DNA of 64,000 bases from Apostichopus japonicus (Eukaryota > Echinodermata > Holothuroidea > Aspidochirotida > Stichopodidae), in assembly GCF_037975245.1 (NCBI RefSeq), contig NC_092561.1:21526826-21590825 (forward strand), written 5' to 3'. Positions 20,098-34,050 of this stretch are shown here, one piece after another. The number at the start of each line of letters is the position of its first letter. Position 1 is the first letter of the stretch. Under the pieces are notes generated by a model that had not been told where the DNA came from, ran no database searches, and was given only the letters and a program-made list of their open reading frames with translations. A program made the position numbers and the translations under genes.

Positions 20098-22640
20098 TTT
20101 ACCGCGACAACATTTGTGATCGTCCTTTATTTAAAACAAAAATGAATCGTACAGAACACACCGAAGTCAAATAAGTGTCCATTCACTCCAAGATATTCAT
20201 CAAAGTAATATATTATAAGTATATGCAATTGAAAAGCAACTTACTCGTCGGCCTATTGATTCCCTGGAAGCATATTCCTGTTCGTGTCATGTTATAACAT
20301 TTATACGCTTCCTTTGTGTATTCAAATATAAAGAAAAACGTTGCATTAGTACCAACGAAGAGCTGATAAAGTTCTCACTATTTCAATCTTTTGTTTCTAT
20401 CAAATTTTCCTATTTTTACTGAAGACTGTTTCTATTTGACCGCCAGTCACTGCATGAGAACGGTCAGCAGTTACCTACAACAAACAGTATTCTGGGCCTC
20501 TGGAACTTTTAAGTACTGACAAGAGCTATGAATAGAATAAACCACAATAATGTCTCGATTAATATCAACATATAACTATTTTAAACATTGCTCAAAAAGC
20601 AATCAGTGTTTCTGAAATACAAACGATTTCAAATGTAATTAAACGAAAATTCTAACAATAACCAATTAATCTCTTAACAAATTGCTCAATGGAGCATTTT
20701 GCTTGGACGTACCAGAATTTGATTAAGCTGGTCTTAGCCTAATCCCGAAATATAGTGTTGCAAAAATGCCATGGTGGTAATTTTGTATGTATGTTCTTGA
20801 TGGTGTTCAACAATAGCAATTTTTGCAACTATGACTTGTACCATTATGATCCAAGTACTATGGGACTCAAGTTACTGGAAGAATTCATCAACACAGTCAC
20901 TTTTTCTTTCCATTTGGATATATTTATCACTCTTAGATCCACTTTTTTTTAAGCCGAGTAAATTGTGATTCTGAGCAGAAGCTACCAAATTAACGATGTC
21001 TCTTCATAAAGAGCTTGTATAGTAGAAATTCTATAATTCAGGTCTTTAACATAAGACATTTGAAGATTTACCAATAAAGTTAATTAACAACATAATTAAG
21101 AATCGATGTATTCTCTATGCGAACAATGTGTTATCATCAATATTCAATTCTTGATAAAGGATAAAACTTTAAACAAAAGTCATCTCTGACTCATCTTGTG
21201 TGACCAGGGTTACAAATCTCAGATATCAATAGGGGTTTTTTCGTACAGGATTTAATGACGTTAGCATTATGGTGATAAAAGTATGAACTTATATGTAAAG
21301 AATCGTGGACATGACATAATGGATATGAAACATAGTAGAGAATACAATTGTTTGTATAAAACACTGCACAATTGTCCTAGTTAAGTCAAGTGGAACGCTC
21401 AAACAGAAAAAAATACGGAAGAACCTACCGTATATTATTCTAAGTCCTTATCTAATCGATAACGTCATAATGTTTGTAGTTTTATTTTTTGGCGTTCCAT
21501 AGGCGCATCCTTTCGTTTGATCACTTTAAGCCTTGCTATTTGTGACTCCTATTATCCCAAAAGGTAGATAAACTCAGAAATAATTTCAAAAGAAATTTAA
21601 ACCAATAATACCAACAAATTTGTTAACGAGGGCCATTTATTTTTTATCGAAATGCTTAAGGCACTGGTCATAGATATTGAAGAGTATCCTGTTTTCACAA
21701 TATGAAGAAAAGCAAGATATGGGATCGCATATATTCTCCTCATAGGGGATAGCACAAAGATGTTTAATTAATAAACCAATAAGTTCCCATTACTCTAACT
21801 GTCTTATCAAAACTTAAGGTTTTCAATTCAAAATGGGTTCCTACAGGTCATTTACATTGTTTCTACAATATTCAGTTTTGGAGTGTGAAAACCGCCGTCA
21901 TTTGATTGCAAATTTCAACTAGTCATACTACATCAATCTAACGTGTGATTCCAATGAATAAAAGTCACGAAAAAAGGTACTTGATGATGCATGGAAAACA
22001 TTATCACTTAATGGGATGATCTGTGATCCAACTTATGAGGTTGCTTCTGTACAATGCTACATCGCACATACCTTTGCCAGGAAGAGAAATTTAAATAGCT
22101 ATTGACAAAACTGAAATTAAAAGTTTACAAATTTACGCAATTGCTCGATAAAATATGACTCTGTTTGATAAATGGGATAACTTACACCACTCACACCCAC
22201 TCGGGCGAAATGAAAGTTAGCGTTTGCCTAATGTTACTCATGTTATTGACCTATTGTCAACCAATTACAAAGAGTCTCGATATAACTTTAGCTGAATAAA
22301 TAGACCACGAACAGCCTATTTTCGGTAACGGTATCTCTGATCCCACTTACCTACCAATTCTGAGTTAACCTCATTAAAAGTTAATTTGTATTAAAATAGT
22401 GTTTAAGCCCCGCCCCTTATGAATAGTAATGAGCCGTAGTCATGTCACATATGAACATATATATTCGTGCTACGGGGTTCACCAGCTAAAGTTCCGCTTG
22501 GTTCACGGGCTCGGGGGGGGGGTGGGACTGGGGCGTATTTCTGGTTTAGTTCGGGTAGTAACCTGGTGAGGTATCTGTGCCGGTGTATTTGGCGGGTGGA
22601 GTTTTCCCGGAGGTAATTGCCGGGGTGGATCAACATAGCA
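20098..22640. other. A-specific block left of the third caspase fragment
   Basis: Absent from copy B at about 60,090. Mostly AT-rich with no recognisable gene. A GC-richer island at 22,440-22,630 with a G run is unlike its surroundings and may be a transposon remnant, but I found no ends. Confidence 0.5.
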
Positions 22641-23552
22641 TATAAGAAGTAAATCCAAACTTCACTTATCATGTTTGCAACAAATTTTCGGACTTTGACC
22701 TCTAATGACCTCAAATGCATTTGTACCTCCACAGAAAGCAATGAATTTCGTCTACTTAATATAGCGCATTTACATAAAAATAGGAAGTTCATCCATCTAC
22801 GGTTTTTTAGTTATCGTGTTTTAAAAACAATGCGTCACACATACAGGTCATCGCCATGGCATAGATTCACTTTGCCTTTGACAAAGAATCAATTATCAAC
22901 AAATTTGAAAAAATATATGAAATCTTGCTATACGAAATGCTTTGGGGATAAAGGTTTGTTATATAATGATGCAGAAATTTGTCAGCAAGTTTGCTAAGCA
23001 ATCAGGCAGTTTCGAACACCATAATATCCCTTTAAGTATCAATGCCGGGAGCATTGGTGCGACTATGATCACACTTGTAGCCGTGTTATTTCTCCAAACG
23101 ATCATTAAAAAGAGAAAGACTGATATATGCCGGTGATTATTTAAGGTCATCACTTGGATAGGGATTCAAATGAGCTTCTGTTGGCTGTTGAACAAGAATT
23201 AACCAAACTAAATCACATGGACTCGGCCGCCAATGCCATCGCAGTTAATTCCAAGTATATGTAATTATCACAACAAAGCATTTGCATTAAGAAATTTTTC
23301 AGTGGTACAAAAGTAAACCAATTAGTTGGAAATGCTTTCTTGCACGTCTTTAAAACAATTACCTACACACAAAAAAACATACGACCATGCGGTATTTATA
23401 TTCCCCATTTTCTTTATTTTTGTGAGGTTTCATTCAGCGCTAATACTGTTAATGTTTTTACAGAATAAACTAAAATACGGTTATTTCGGCCTGTAAAAAG
23501 AACGACACAGTGGTAAATCTGAGGAGTGCAGATTTGGTGAATTAGTAAAATT

Positions 23553-23599
<47 letters not shown>

Positions 23600-23602
23600 T
23601 AC

Positions 23603-25000
23603 TTGGATAACAAACATCTTTGGTTTGCCGACAAGGGATTTACACTTCGCTCCACTGAATATGCCAAATATATCACTAACTCCAACCACGATGCATTATC
23701 CTGATGTGGGTCTCTATCATACTCCTTAGGATCTCCGTCTGTTTCAAAAATTACACCAATATCCTCATGGCTACACAACGCACAGAACAAGTAGTTGGTT
23801 CCTGCATAAACCCTATTGGAAGCTAGAAATACGTTAACAATATGATATGTTAATGTTGTATATAATGTGTCATCCGTTGTCGCTAATATAACACTATACA
23901 TAATATTGAAAATATGGGAGGGGAGAGATCAATATGAAGAACCGGTGGAGTATAGATTCATGGATTTGTTGGGAAGAAGTTGGGAAGCAGAGAATTGTCT
24001 TACGCATTACTATTTGGTTCGATCGAAGCAAGAGCAAATTCACATCCTGAAGTGTCATTCCCTACTTTAACAGCCTACGAGCAAAGTACTTCTCAACTTC
24101 AAGTGACAGTCCCTGCTTTAACATTCTATGAGCAAAGTACTTCTCAACTTCAAGTGACAGTCCTTGCTTTAACATTCTATGAGCAAAGTACTTCTCAACT
24201 TCAAGTGTCAGTCCCTGCTTTAACATTCAATGAGCTAAATGATTCTCAACTACAAGTGACAGTCCATGCTTTAACATTCTATGAGCAAAGTTCTTCACAA
24301 CTTAAAGTGACAGTCCCTACTTTAACAGCCTACGAGCAAAGTACTTCCCAACTATTAGTGACAGTCCCTACTTTAACATTCTATGAGCAAAGTTCTTCAC
24401 AACTTGAAGTGACAGTCACTACTTTAACAGTCTATGAGCAAAGTTCTTCCCAACTACAAGTGACAGTTCCTGCTTTAACATTCTACTAGCAAAGTAATTT
24501 CCAACTACAAGTGACAGTTCCTAATTTAACAGTCTATGAGCAAAGTGCTTCGCAACTTGAAGAGTTAGTCCCTACTTTATTAGTGTATGAGCAAAGTACT
24601 TCCCAAACATAAAACAATTATCTCAGGCTATTGATCTTTTCTGCTCAAGTTACTTGTTATCGCACAATTACTGCATTGGCACAACGAGAGGGAAAATTGT
24701 TCAGTTTTACTGTGCATATTACTATCAGTCCGAAAGCCCTTTAGTGAAACGCTGCTCATCTCATTAATTGTTTATACATGGAGAGCGGTGAAGACATACA
24801 ATTGTTCTTATTATAAAATCATTACAAACAACGAAATCAGTATTAAACATCAACAGTGTCATCTATATGTCTAATGGGAAAAGGGTTTTACTTCAAGTAG
24901 GTTTTTCTTTCATCTCACTGGCATTGTAATCGGTGGATGTTTCGACATGGAAACGAAGCCCTTGCAGAAGGCCCTGTTAGTTATCTACATCTCTATTGCA
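23603..25000 (-). pseudogene. Third caspase fragment, two decayed exons
   Basis: This matches exons 2 and 3 of caspase A plus the intron between them. The His exon (23822-23603) is 220 bp rather than 221, so it is frameshifted near LEL. The residue after the catalytic His is Glu instead of Gly (CSHEDIG). The p20 exon remnant (about 24,880-25,000) has lost a base after RDVDN, runs into a stop, has a damaged donor and is cut off at its 5' side within the RTGS region. No ACRG exon, small-subunit exon or start exon is present nearby. The fragment lies in a block (about 20,100-25,130) that copy B lacks, so it is either a leftover of an extra tandem unit or a later duplicative insertion in A. Confidence 0.88.
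24040..24612. repeat. 51-bp minisatellite in the third caspase fragment
   Basis: About 11 units of the same family, in the same relative intron. Units carry a distinctive AACATTCTATGAGCAAAG variant. The 169-codon plus-strand frame across it is a by-product of the 51-bp period. Confidence 0.95.
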
Positions 25001-25149
25001 CTGTCAAAGAAATATCTGTAAATTTACAGCAGTGCCTCTATCAATTAGTTTCCAGAGACTTGTTGTTCACCTACAATTTATCTCGTAAAATGATAGTGCC
25101 ATTTAATAATTGTATACAATTTATCGGTACAGTCACATGTACTTTTTTA

Positions 25150-25370
25150 TGTAGAGAATGGGTGTATATATAGCCTTCTGTATAGAACCATTCTCCTTTT
25201 GTATATTGATGCAAGGTATCTGGTCAATGACAAAGCCTTTTGTACAGAACCATTCTCCTTTTGTATATTGATGCAAGGTATCTGTATATTTACAAGGCCT
25301 TTCGTACAGAAACGTTCTCCTTTTGTATATTGGATGCAATGTATCTGTATATTTATTGGTAGTGCTGTAT
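25150..25370. repeat. 62-bp tandem repeat, about 3.3 units
   Basis: TTCTCCTTTTGTATATTGATG recurs at 25191, 25253 and 25315. Copy B has a single unit at about 60,105, so the array grew in A. Confidence 0.9.
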
Positions 25371-26687
25371 AGAAACAGAAACCACTCATATATTAACAGA
25401 GGGAATCTCAATCCTGCTTCCAGCTCTTGTTGTAGAATAACATAAATTATTAATATTTGAACAAAGGACATTCAGACAATAACAAAACATTGCTTTCGTT
25501 TCAACTTACAACACATATAATACTTTAATGAGCTTGTAATACAGTTGGAATAGAACGAAAAATATGTGAAAAAAAATCAAAGCAGAGGAACTAAGGATGA
25601 ATTGAGACCACTAAAGTAATACAGCAAAACAGATTACCGTATAAAACAATGTATGGTTCACGATTGACTCCTACATAATTAAGTAGACAGTAAAGAGTTA
25701 CGTCTTAAATCAGTTTCATCATTTCATTGATGCCACAATAGTTCTGTTAGTTGTAACAAAGTTGACAATATTTTGCAAAACTTTCTCAAGGGTATTGCAG
25801 AATACTATGTCTTTTCGCTACAATGATGTAACCCTTAACTGCAAGTAGCAAATTAGTAGTACCTATATATTCACAGATTTATGAACTATTCATGATATCC
25901 ATGCAAGGTTCTAGTGATTTGACCTTCTAATCTTGCTCAGTGAAACACGCAGAAGATTAAAAAGACTCAAAAATATAATACAGAACAAACTAGACTGAGG
26001 AATTAAAGGGAGTAAAGACTCGCGCACAAAGAAACGTCTGATGCCGGTAATATAACCTAGTTTCGAATGAGGTGTAACATAAGTGTTAGACACCCCCATC
26101 CATCCCAGAAAATACACACACGGCTTGCTACCGTCGGTAATTAGACACTAGTGTACAGTCAATACATGCAGCTACGGTCAATACCCACAACACAGTGTAC
26201 ATTGCAGCGATGGTGATCTCAGGTCTAGAAAAGATATCAAGGTATCACGTTTCATTACTGTCTGCATTTTGTAGCGAAAAGAAAAAACTTCACTTGCAAG
26301 CAACAGAAAGTTAACTTTTTTCAGAGGCGGTACGCAGTTTGGGACGAGTCTTCAATGCATTTACGCAATGCATTAAAACAGTTTTGTATGACTCATTAAG
26401 CTCAAATACCCATAATTATTAAAATGATAAATATAGGTCTTGACAAACATAACGTGAATACTCCTTTAATTTAGTATTACGAACATTATGTTCAGGATCG
26501 TGCTCATTAATTTTTGTAGAAATGTCAGACTTCATTTTCCAGCTATAATGAACAATTTTTCATGAAAATATCAGAGGTGATCGTTTTGCCTTAGCTGTGC
26601 CAAACTTGTTTAGCGCCAATCAGCCTTCTCCATTCGTGCCAGACTGTCAGCCAGTTTATCTAGCTTTGTGGTACAGCCACTGTGATG

Positions 26688-29600
26688 CAAGGGCGGCGGA
26701 ACCGGGGGGGGGGGGCACAGGGGGCATGCGTTCTACATAAAAATTGAGGTGTCTCAAGTTAGCAAGAGGCCAGGGAACCAGAATGAACACTCGGGAAGGG
26801 CCGTTTCCGGCCATCTGAGGGGTTTGTAAAACCAAAAATTTTCTTCTACGCTCCGCGCCAACCAATGGTGGCGCTCCGCTCAGATAGTCGTGCATACAAC
26901 TTTGCAAATCCTGGCTACGCCCCTGACTTTTAATTAATTTCTGTGGGGCAAACTCAAAGCTATTTCGAATGGGAAAACAATTGTTAATGCAGTCAGAAAT
27001 CAGACTGCGACTTTTGACCGTTATTTCGCAATCATTAAACACTTCGCAAAAGCGGTGAAATGCATTGTGGGAGCTTAGTCCATCACTACATTTCAGTACA
27101 CTGCAGCTTGGATATCGTCTGAAAATCTGTTTTAATACATATTCATAGAGCAGCAATCGAATTGCTTGAACCAAAACCTTGAAGAAAAGAAGTTAAATAT
27201 TCATTAAATATCTGTTTGCGACGATGTCGGACTCACGATGTGGATGAAATTCGGAAATTTCTTCGCCCCGGCTTGAAAAATAAAAACGAAACGTGAGTAA
27301 AAACCTTTCATCTTTCGAATTGCACATTTTCTGTTTTCAAGAAGGTACTACCTCCATCGTCCGGTCAATGGTATAAAACAAATTGAACAATGATTTTGGG
27401 CTAAATTCGGAGTTGTTCCAGCATTCTGGGTTGAATTAAAGTGACATTTGTAAGGTTGCTCTTGATCACCGGCATCAACGTATCCTATCGTGGTTAATTG
27501 AATATGTACATGTGTATTCGCATTACCATAGTGTGTAGCCTAGGGTTATAGTTTTAAGTATTCTACAGTACAGTGTATTCATATTACGGGACCTTGTGTT
27601 TATGAATGATGTTAGACATTGTTTACGAATACAATGTCGTTTCCTTGGATTTTAGGGTAGTGCTAGTACTGTAGTGACCGAGCAGTAGGACCCTACAGTA
27701 CAACTACACAATACTAGGCCTATGCTGGTAATTTTAAGTTTACTACTGACTTCTGCCACTGGTGGTTGTCAGCAATGGCAATACCTTCATACCAGCCTAG
27801 CTACTACTACTAGTAGTATTAAATGTACTAGTACATATAATAGTACTTGAAAATTAAAAAGCTTACATTTAAAAAAAGGTACTGCCTTGGTCGGCTCTGG
27901 TTAGTACTAAGTAGTTTTACCCTTGTGTGATTTAATCCGGTGTACCTAGATACCTAGGTTGGTCAAGTCAGTGACAGGTGAACATTGGTTCTGCACTGAA
28001 TTTTTGTACATTGTTCACAACACATTTTGGTAGTATTCTTTTGTGTGTGAATTCATATTGCACTTATTTTTTTTTTGGTTGTGCATGTGCCCATTTCACT
28101 TTGTTTCAAAGTTCTTCAACTTGTACTGTTGTATGTCTCTGTCATTTTCAGAGAGAAAATGCATTTACAAGTTCCACTACAATGTTACGTAATATGGGCT
28201 TGTTGCAACTAATCTCTGCCTGTTGCATTTAAAAGCAATGTGAAGTCATTCGTCATGTGATTTTATATATTGTCTCCTATTATCCAATGTTCTGTTAATA
28301 TTTATTTTTGTTTTCTTTTATTTTCAGGACTCTTTCTGCATCTGCGGGTTGAATTCTCCTATGTGGGCAGTTGGGATATAGTACATGCATCGATATTCGA
28401 GACAATTGTAGCCTGCAATTATTTCAAGTTGCTTCCTTAATGTGTTTTTTTTTTACATCATTCAGTTTCAACAAATATGCATGTGTAAAATAAAAACCTC
28501 ACCATACTATCTTCATTGTCATACATCATGTGGCAAATATTGATGCAAGTGCATGTGGTTGTTTTTGTAGGTCCAGGTTGAAATAATGTTGCGGTGGAAT
28601 GGGAAGTCAATTGTGCATCTTTTGTTCCTTGCAGAAAGTACACGAACCTAAGCATTTAATAAGGCTCAAGTTGATTTTTGTGTTTATGCATATGTGACAC
28701 CTAATTTTGATAATTCACTGTGTAGACACAATCTAATGGGTAAAAGTGACCTGTTCTTGTTGCTTTGTCACAGGGTCAAACCTGACAAATTTCAAATAAT
28801 GACAAGTCGTGGTACTCATCATGAATACTAATGAGGCCACAATTTCAAAGTTAATGTTTCAAAAATATAGTCCCAGCAATTGGTCTAACTGCATTGAGAC
28901 ATTGTGGTTGTTGGCCGATGACAGGTAAATTATAATATTTGGTATATTGATTATGTATATTAATGAGGGGATGTGGCTTAATACTAAGATTGGGAGGCCC
29001 ATTATCCCTATACAGTAATATGGCATTTGTTCACCAAGGTATAATAGATATATTAATTAAAGCTTGTTTCAACAGGCTACTAATCAAGTCATTTCCAGTC
29101 AAGAGTGTAAAGTAATGTGTTAGTTCACATACAATTTTTTCCAAGTCAGATCAATTTGCTGGTCCTTGCAAAAACGCAAGTGGAGAAATTGTGAAAGTTT
29201 TGCTGTCGCACAGGTTGTTACACTGTTACTTCACCCTGAATTTTCTCGTTACATATTTGCTGACACCTCATAAACATCTTAATGTGCTTGCTAAGAACAG
29301 AAGTAAAATGCTAAAGTCAGTTTTGTCAATCTCACTCACATTAACTTACCAAACAATTATTTTGTCATGAGTGTTTGTTCATTGAGCATGAAACATTCCT
29401 TTACTTTGGCCGTACCAAAACAGTTCATTGAAGACATAGTCATCCAATTCTTTCAATTAAAATTTCATTTCACCTTTTAACTTACATTTATGGAAAAGCG
29501 TCTTTATACTGTATCTGTTGTGTTGCTTTGAAGTTTTTTGAATGATTTCTAAAGGTAGTCAGTATAGGCCCCAAATTATAGCACGCTATAATTGCTCGGA

Positions 29601-31678
29601 GTTTTCAAAAAGTACTTTCCTTGAGGTCTTTACTCTTCGAATTGTTCTCAGACATTTTGAGGAACAAACAAGGTGACAGAATGTCCCAGTGAGGAAAAAT
29701 ACAAATAGTTTAAGAATTTTGACAAAGGTGACCATAGTTGAATATGTAGCATATTTGTGGCAAATACAGCATGGTAACATTATTTTTTATGTGTTTCAAA
29801 TCAATTTAAAATTGAGGTTTTCTAATGAGCAACTATCAAAAGTATTGTGTGTTCATATATTTGATGAACAACACCTTAGTACAAACTACTAAGTATTGCT
29901 TAACCTCTTCTCTAATTTTAAACAAGTAATTCTTTTAAGGTTTCTTTTAACAATTTTTTTTAAGGCGATCAGTCTTTCAGGTAAAAGTAATTTTCCTCCA
30001 ATAAAAGAGAAATTCCTTTACAATTGGTATTCTATTTGATTCTTTGTTTGTCAAAGGTGTCAGAAATTGGATCTTGTACCTCATACCACATGTCCATAAG
30101 ACTAATAATATTTACAGCTCCTTGAAGACAAACATGCTATTCTGCTCCTCTGTACCTTTAATTGCAGTCTCTTGCAAGAAAGTGATTACAGTTATGCAGT
30201 TGCACATACTTATCCATCACCATGCAAGTTATACAACAGGCAGATACCTCCTGTGGGTGGGGTGGGGGTGGGGATTGTTCCTATCAATAATTACTTTGAC
30301 TTCACCTCTCATGGCATGCTAAGGAATATGCAGTGCAATGTTACTATGATAAGGTTAAGCACATGCAGAGAAATTAATTCGCGATAGTAACCACACCCCC
30401 ACTCTTTGAATTGCATGCTCAAGGTTTCAGAAAAGGTGTGATGTAATATGCTAAGCACATCACTAGTCTGAGATCACCCACCACCTCCCCCAGCACACAC
30501 CATCGTTGAAACGTGCAATTGAAACCGAACCAGGTGATTGAGCATCGGCTGCTACGTAGTGCTTATGAATATCCCTACGAACCGTGGAAACGAGTTGAAT
30601 GTAGAGCTGGATCATATGATGCTAACTTCTATACAAATTCAGTCATCACTGAATTTGTCTAACATCACTCGGTGCCGTGTGGACTGAATTTTGACCGGTT
30701 GTTTTCTAGCAACGTGAAATTTTACGAATGTTTTCATTTGTGGTATGGATTTATCCAAGCAAAAACCTATATAAACCTATTACATCTGCTAAAATCGATC
30801 GAAGTATGTACACTGGCTTCTGTGTTGTTGCATTCCAGCGCATACGCTGTGTTAAATGTATAGCTGTATATAGGATGCTAACTTGTTAAAATTTCAAAGA
30901 TGGCGGCCCAACATCACCCGCGAGCATTGGAGACATGTGAAATGAATTGTGATCGGCCGTTTTCAAGCAGACTGTGATAATTGACGGATGTTTCTGTGTT
31001 TAGAATGAAATTATCTAACTGTTTGTGAACATTTGGCGTTTGTTCCGGTATTTTAAGTCTTTTATGAGTCGATTTCATGATCGGTCGCTACGGCTTTTGC
31101 AGCCGTGACCTAAATATCACCTGTAATTTAGCGGATTTCCTGTGAGTATTTCTGTTCGAATTTATCGCTAGTGGTAAGTCAGAAACCTTTTTATCTTAGT
31201 TTCCAGGTTCAGTAGACATTTGAATGAGGTTTTAATGAAAACAACACATTTATTTAAACATTTATTTCTCGTCTCTCAGTGAACGATTACCGCCGAAATT
31301 CAAAATGTGTGACGTCACCAAAGCTTAATAAATTCCGGCGAACCTTGGGTCTGCTTCCCAACTGTTAAGATATTAACAAGAAATAAACTCTAATTCGGAA
31401 GATTCCTACATTAGCAACTAGCATGATTTCACCTCTTTTTGTCTCAAAATAAAACTTGTTCCTTGTTTCCCAATTTGCACATTGTAGTGCTAGTGTGCAT
31501 ATTTTCGTTGAGGGGGGGGGGGGCGTTGATAAAGTGATGCGTATACGCAAATAAGATAATACAATAAGAGTTATAAAGGGTAGTAAATATAAGGCTGCAT
31601 CAGTCCAATCGAATTTCTGCAAAGTGCCCTTTGATGTCGGTGCCCCCCCCCAGATTAAAAGTGCTTCCGCCGCCCTTG
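26688..31678. mobile_element. hAT-type DNA transposon, 4,991 bp, no recognisable transposase
   Basis: The ends are perfect 14-bp inverted repeats CAAGGGCGGCGGAA. They are flanked by an 8-bp target duplication CTGTGATG (26680-26687 and 31679-31686). The same site in copy B (near 61,355) is empty with a single CTGTGATG. Eight-bp duplications with CA(R)GGGCG tips fit the hAT superfamily. Long G or C runs lie near both tips. Inside I see no hAT transposase or zinc-finger BED domain. A second hAT-like tip (ending GGCTACGCCCCTG at 26,926) suggests a nested or rearranged older element. An internal repeat at 29,550-29,800 recurs at 62,226-62,430. It is probably non-autonomous. Confidence 0.88.
29550..29800 (+). 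repeat. Dispersed repeat inside the large hAT element
   Basis: Shares AGTATAGGCCCCAAAT, TTTTCAAAAAGTACTTTCC and GGTCTTTACTC blocks with 62,226-62,430 in the same orientation. It has no terminal structure that I can define; family unknown. Confidence 0.75.
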
Positions 31679-31799
31679 CTGTGATGCCTCTTCTCCCTTC
31701 TATAAGCTGGTGTTTAGCCCAAACAGGAGTCTACAAGACTACAAGAGAAAACTGCAAATGCAATGGAAAACCTACACATTTTCATGCTACATGACCACA

Positions 31800-33862
31800 T
31801 CATTTATGATGAAACAATATTTTAGTGTTGCTGTATACGTTTCTTCTACACGCTATGTATATGAATCCTATCCACTTAGTAAGATACTGTTCCAAGATAC
31901 CGCTTTGGGTTTGCCAGATTATAAGCATATATTGGTTCACATCAATTAAGGTGTTTACCAGAAAGTCAAATCAGTTACTATAGTGATTCCTTGCCAATAT
32001 GAAAAGCAACTTTGGATACAAAATTTACCAAGATTTGGAATTATTGATGAATGTCTATATTTCAGCATTAAACTCGTCGCTATAAGACGAATTACAATCT
32101 TTTCAGACAGAAATCCATTGCGATCACTATTTGTGTTGCAATACGTTCCATCATCAAAATATTCAAAGCTAATTTTCTGTGGACTCATTTTCTTTTTTCT
32201 CAGTGTATGTCACAGACATGGCCCAATGCAATTACCTCCCGTGTTTAACCCTTATATCTATATTTGAATAATTTATAATTCATTGGATTTTTTTATAAGG
32301 CTTAAAAAATACGATGGAAATCCAATAGAAGACCTTAATGAGTCAGTTTTATATGTGAACATTCAATGTGACACTGTCAACGAGATCATTCATTTTATTT
32401 TGCATAAAAATACAGTTAACTTATAGATAACAATAATTCAGAAACTTACAAATGTGAATCTGGACACTAATGAAGTTCTCTTCAGCTTTGTCTTTATTAA
32501 AAGATTGTCACACTTTGACCCTTCGTGACGTTAAAAAAAACTCAGACACTCGACTTCGAAGAAATCTGCAGGTTTCGTGTATTCAGTATTAAGGTGTACT
32601 TAAATACTATCTATGCATTTATCGAGGCTCTACTTTCTTAGCTATTGGAGTTACACACTTGCCTGAGTTGCCAGAGTTCGGCAGGGCTAATATTTGGCAT
32701 TATAGGGGGTTATAGTGTTTGCAAGACGTCGACTTCAACTGACATTCGATTGCTACAGATAGGGTTATCCTGTTCGCTCACGTGGAACCACACAGAAGAT
32801 GAAATTGAAACGTGTGCAATTTTGAGTTATATTCTTTACAAGCCAGGGTGTCATGAACATACGTAACTATGCTGACACATGTACACGGATTTACCAACGC
32901 ATAGATTCCAAATTGCCATTGGCAGAGGAATGGTAAAGATGGTGGTCGCGTGTGTGGTTAGGAGTTTGGTTTGGAGTTGAAGAGGGAACGGACAGAATGA
33001 AGAAACAATGAGTAATTGTGAAATGATGATACAAATGTAAGATCGTTGGACATTACTTTTAGAGGATCATCACATTATCTGCCAACTTTGGTGGACTTAA
33101 AAAAAAAAGATTAAAGTACAAATAAACACAAGCTTATCACATCATTATATCATGTTCTATATTCCACAGTATTTGACAGTAACAGGATGAAGCTTCGTAA
33201 AAATAACTTATCACTTCATTAATACCACTGATACATTAACCATTTACATAAAAGAAAAATAGATGTTATATTAAATGTTTAATGTAATAAATATACAACA
33301 TTGGAAACCATTGAATTGACACCACTACCACACAATTTATATTTACATATTGGAAAACAAAAAAAGATGCTAAAACGGTTGCGAGCTTGCACAAATTTGG
33401 AACAATAACAACCACTTCAATGGTACTCTCAGGTTTTATGGGTAACGCTGAGTAATGCATGAATAGGTCTTTACAGTTAGTAAGTGGTGCGTGTGTGTGT
33501 GTGTACAGAAAGAAAGCAAAAGCACAACATAATGTGTAAGGTAATGACACAGGGTCACCATCATTTGGTCTTCCATCTTCGATTTATATACATAAGAAGT
33601 AAAGATAATAAATATTAAGAAGTTAACATAAGTGTTAAAAGTCGTAACCGGTGCTTGATGTAGATCATTGTACAGATTTAACGGGAAGATGGACCAATAA
33701 CAGGTTTAATGATCTGAGGGGGACAAACATCAAATTAACTTTCATGACCATATTCCAAACTTCTTCAGATGCACTCATGTTACTTGAGCAATGATCTTTG
33801 TTAGGTTTCTTCATCTTTAGGTCTTTATTTTGATTCATCTCCTGGTGTTTGTGCTTGTACTT
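31800..33862. other. Unique sequence between the two duplication copies
   Basis: No exon, element end or long tandem repeat is recognised apart from a short (GT)n at 33,488-33,503. All reading frames are short and lack family features. Confidence 0.5.
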
Positions 33863-34050
33863 TTATTTACCATGAATGCAATTGCTTATATTGGTTTTGT
33901 CAAATAATTTAATCATTCTCCTCACATAATGGACTTGATTTAATTCCTTCTTCTGGTGTTTGGTACCCTCATTCCTATTGATAACTTTCTTTTGTTCTTG
34001 TCCCTTTTGCCCGTTCCGGTCCTTTCTAATGTTTAGTCATATTATGAATC
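33863..34050 (-). pseudogene. Displaced CIP2A-like C-terminal codons
   Basis: At the far end of the 106-bp array, the minus strand reads KHQKKELNQVHYVRRMIK and goes on for about 14 more residues to a TAA at 33863-33865. This resembles the end of the terminal exon before repeat expansion, longer than the MTKH stop used at 35,616. It is cut off from the gene by the stops in the array. Confidence 0.5.

Noticed and set aside
23980-24489. 169-codon plus-strand frame with 17-residue repeats
   Set aside because: It comes from the 51-bp minisatellite, whose period is a multiple of three; the same array lies in an intron of both intact caspases and is broken by stops there.
26656-27174. 172-codon minus-strand frame
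   Set aside because: It crosses the left end of the hAT element and its target duplication, includes the G-run tip as poly-Pro, and has no transposase motif.
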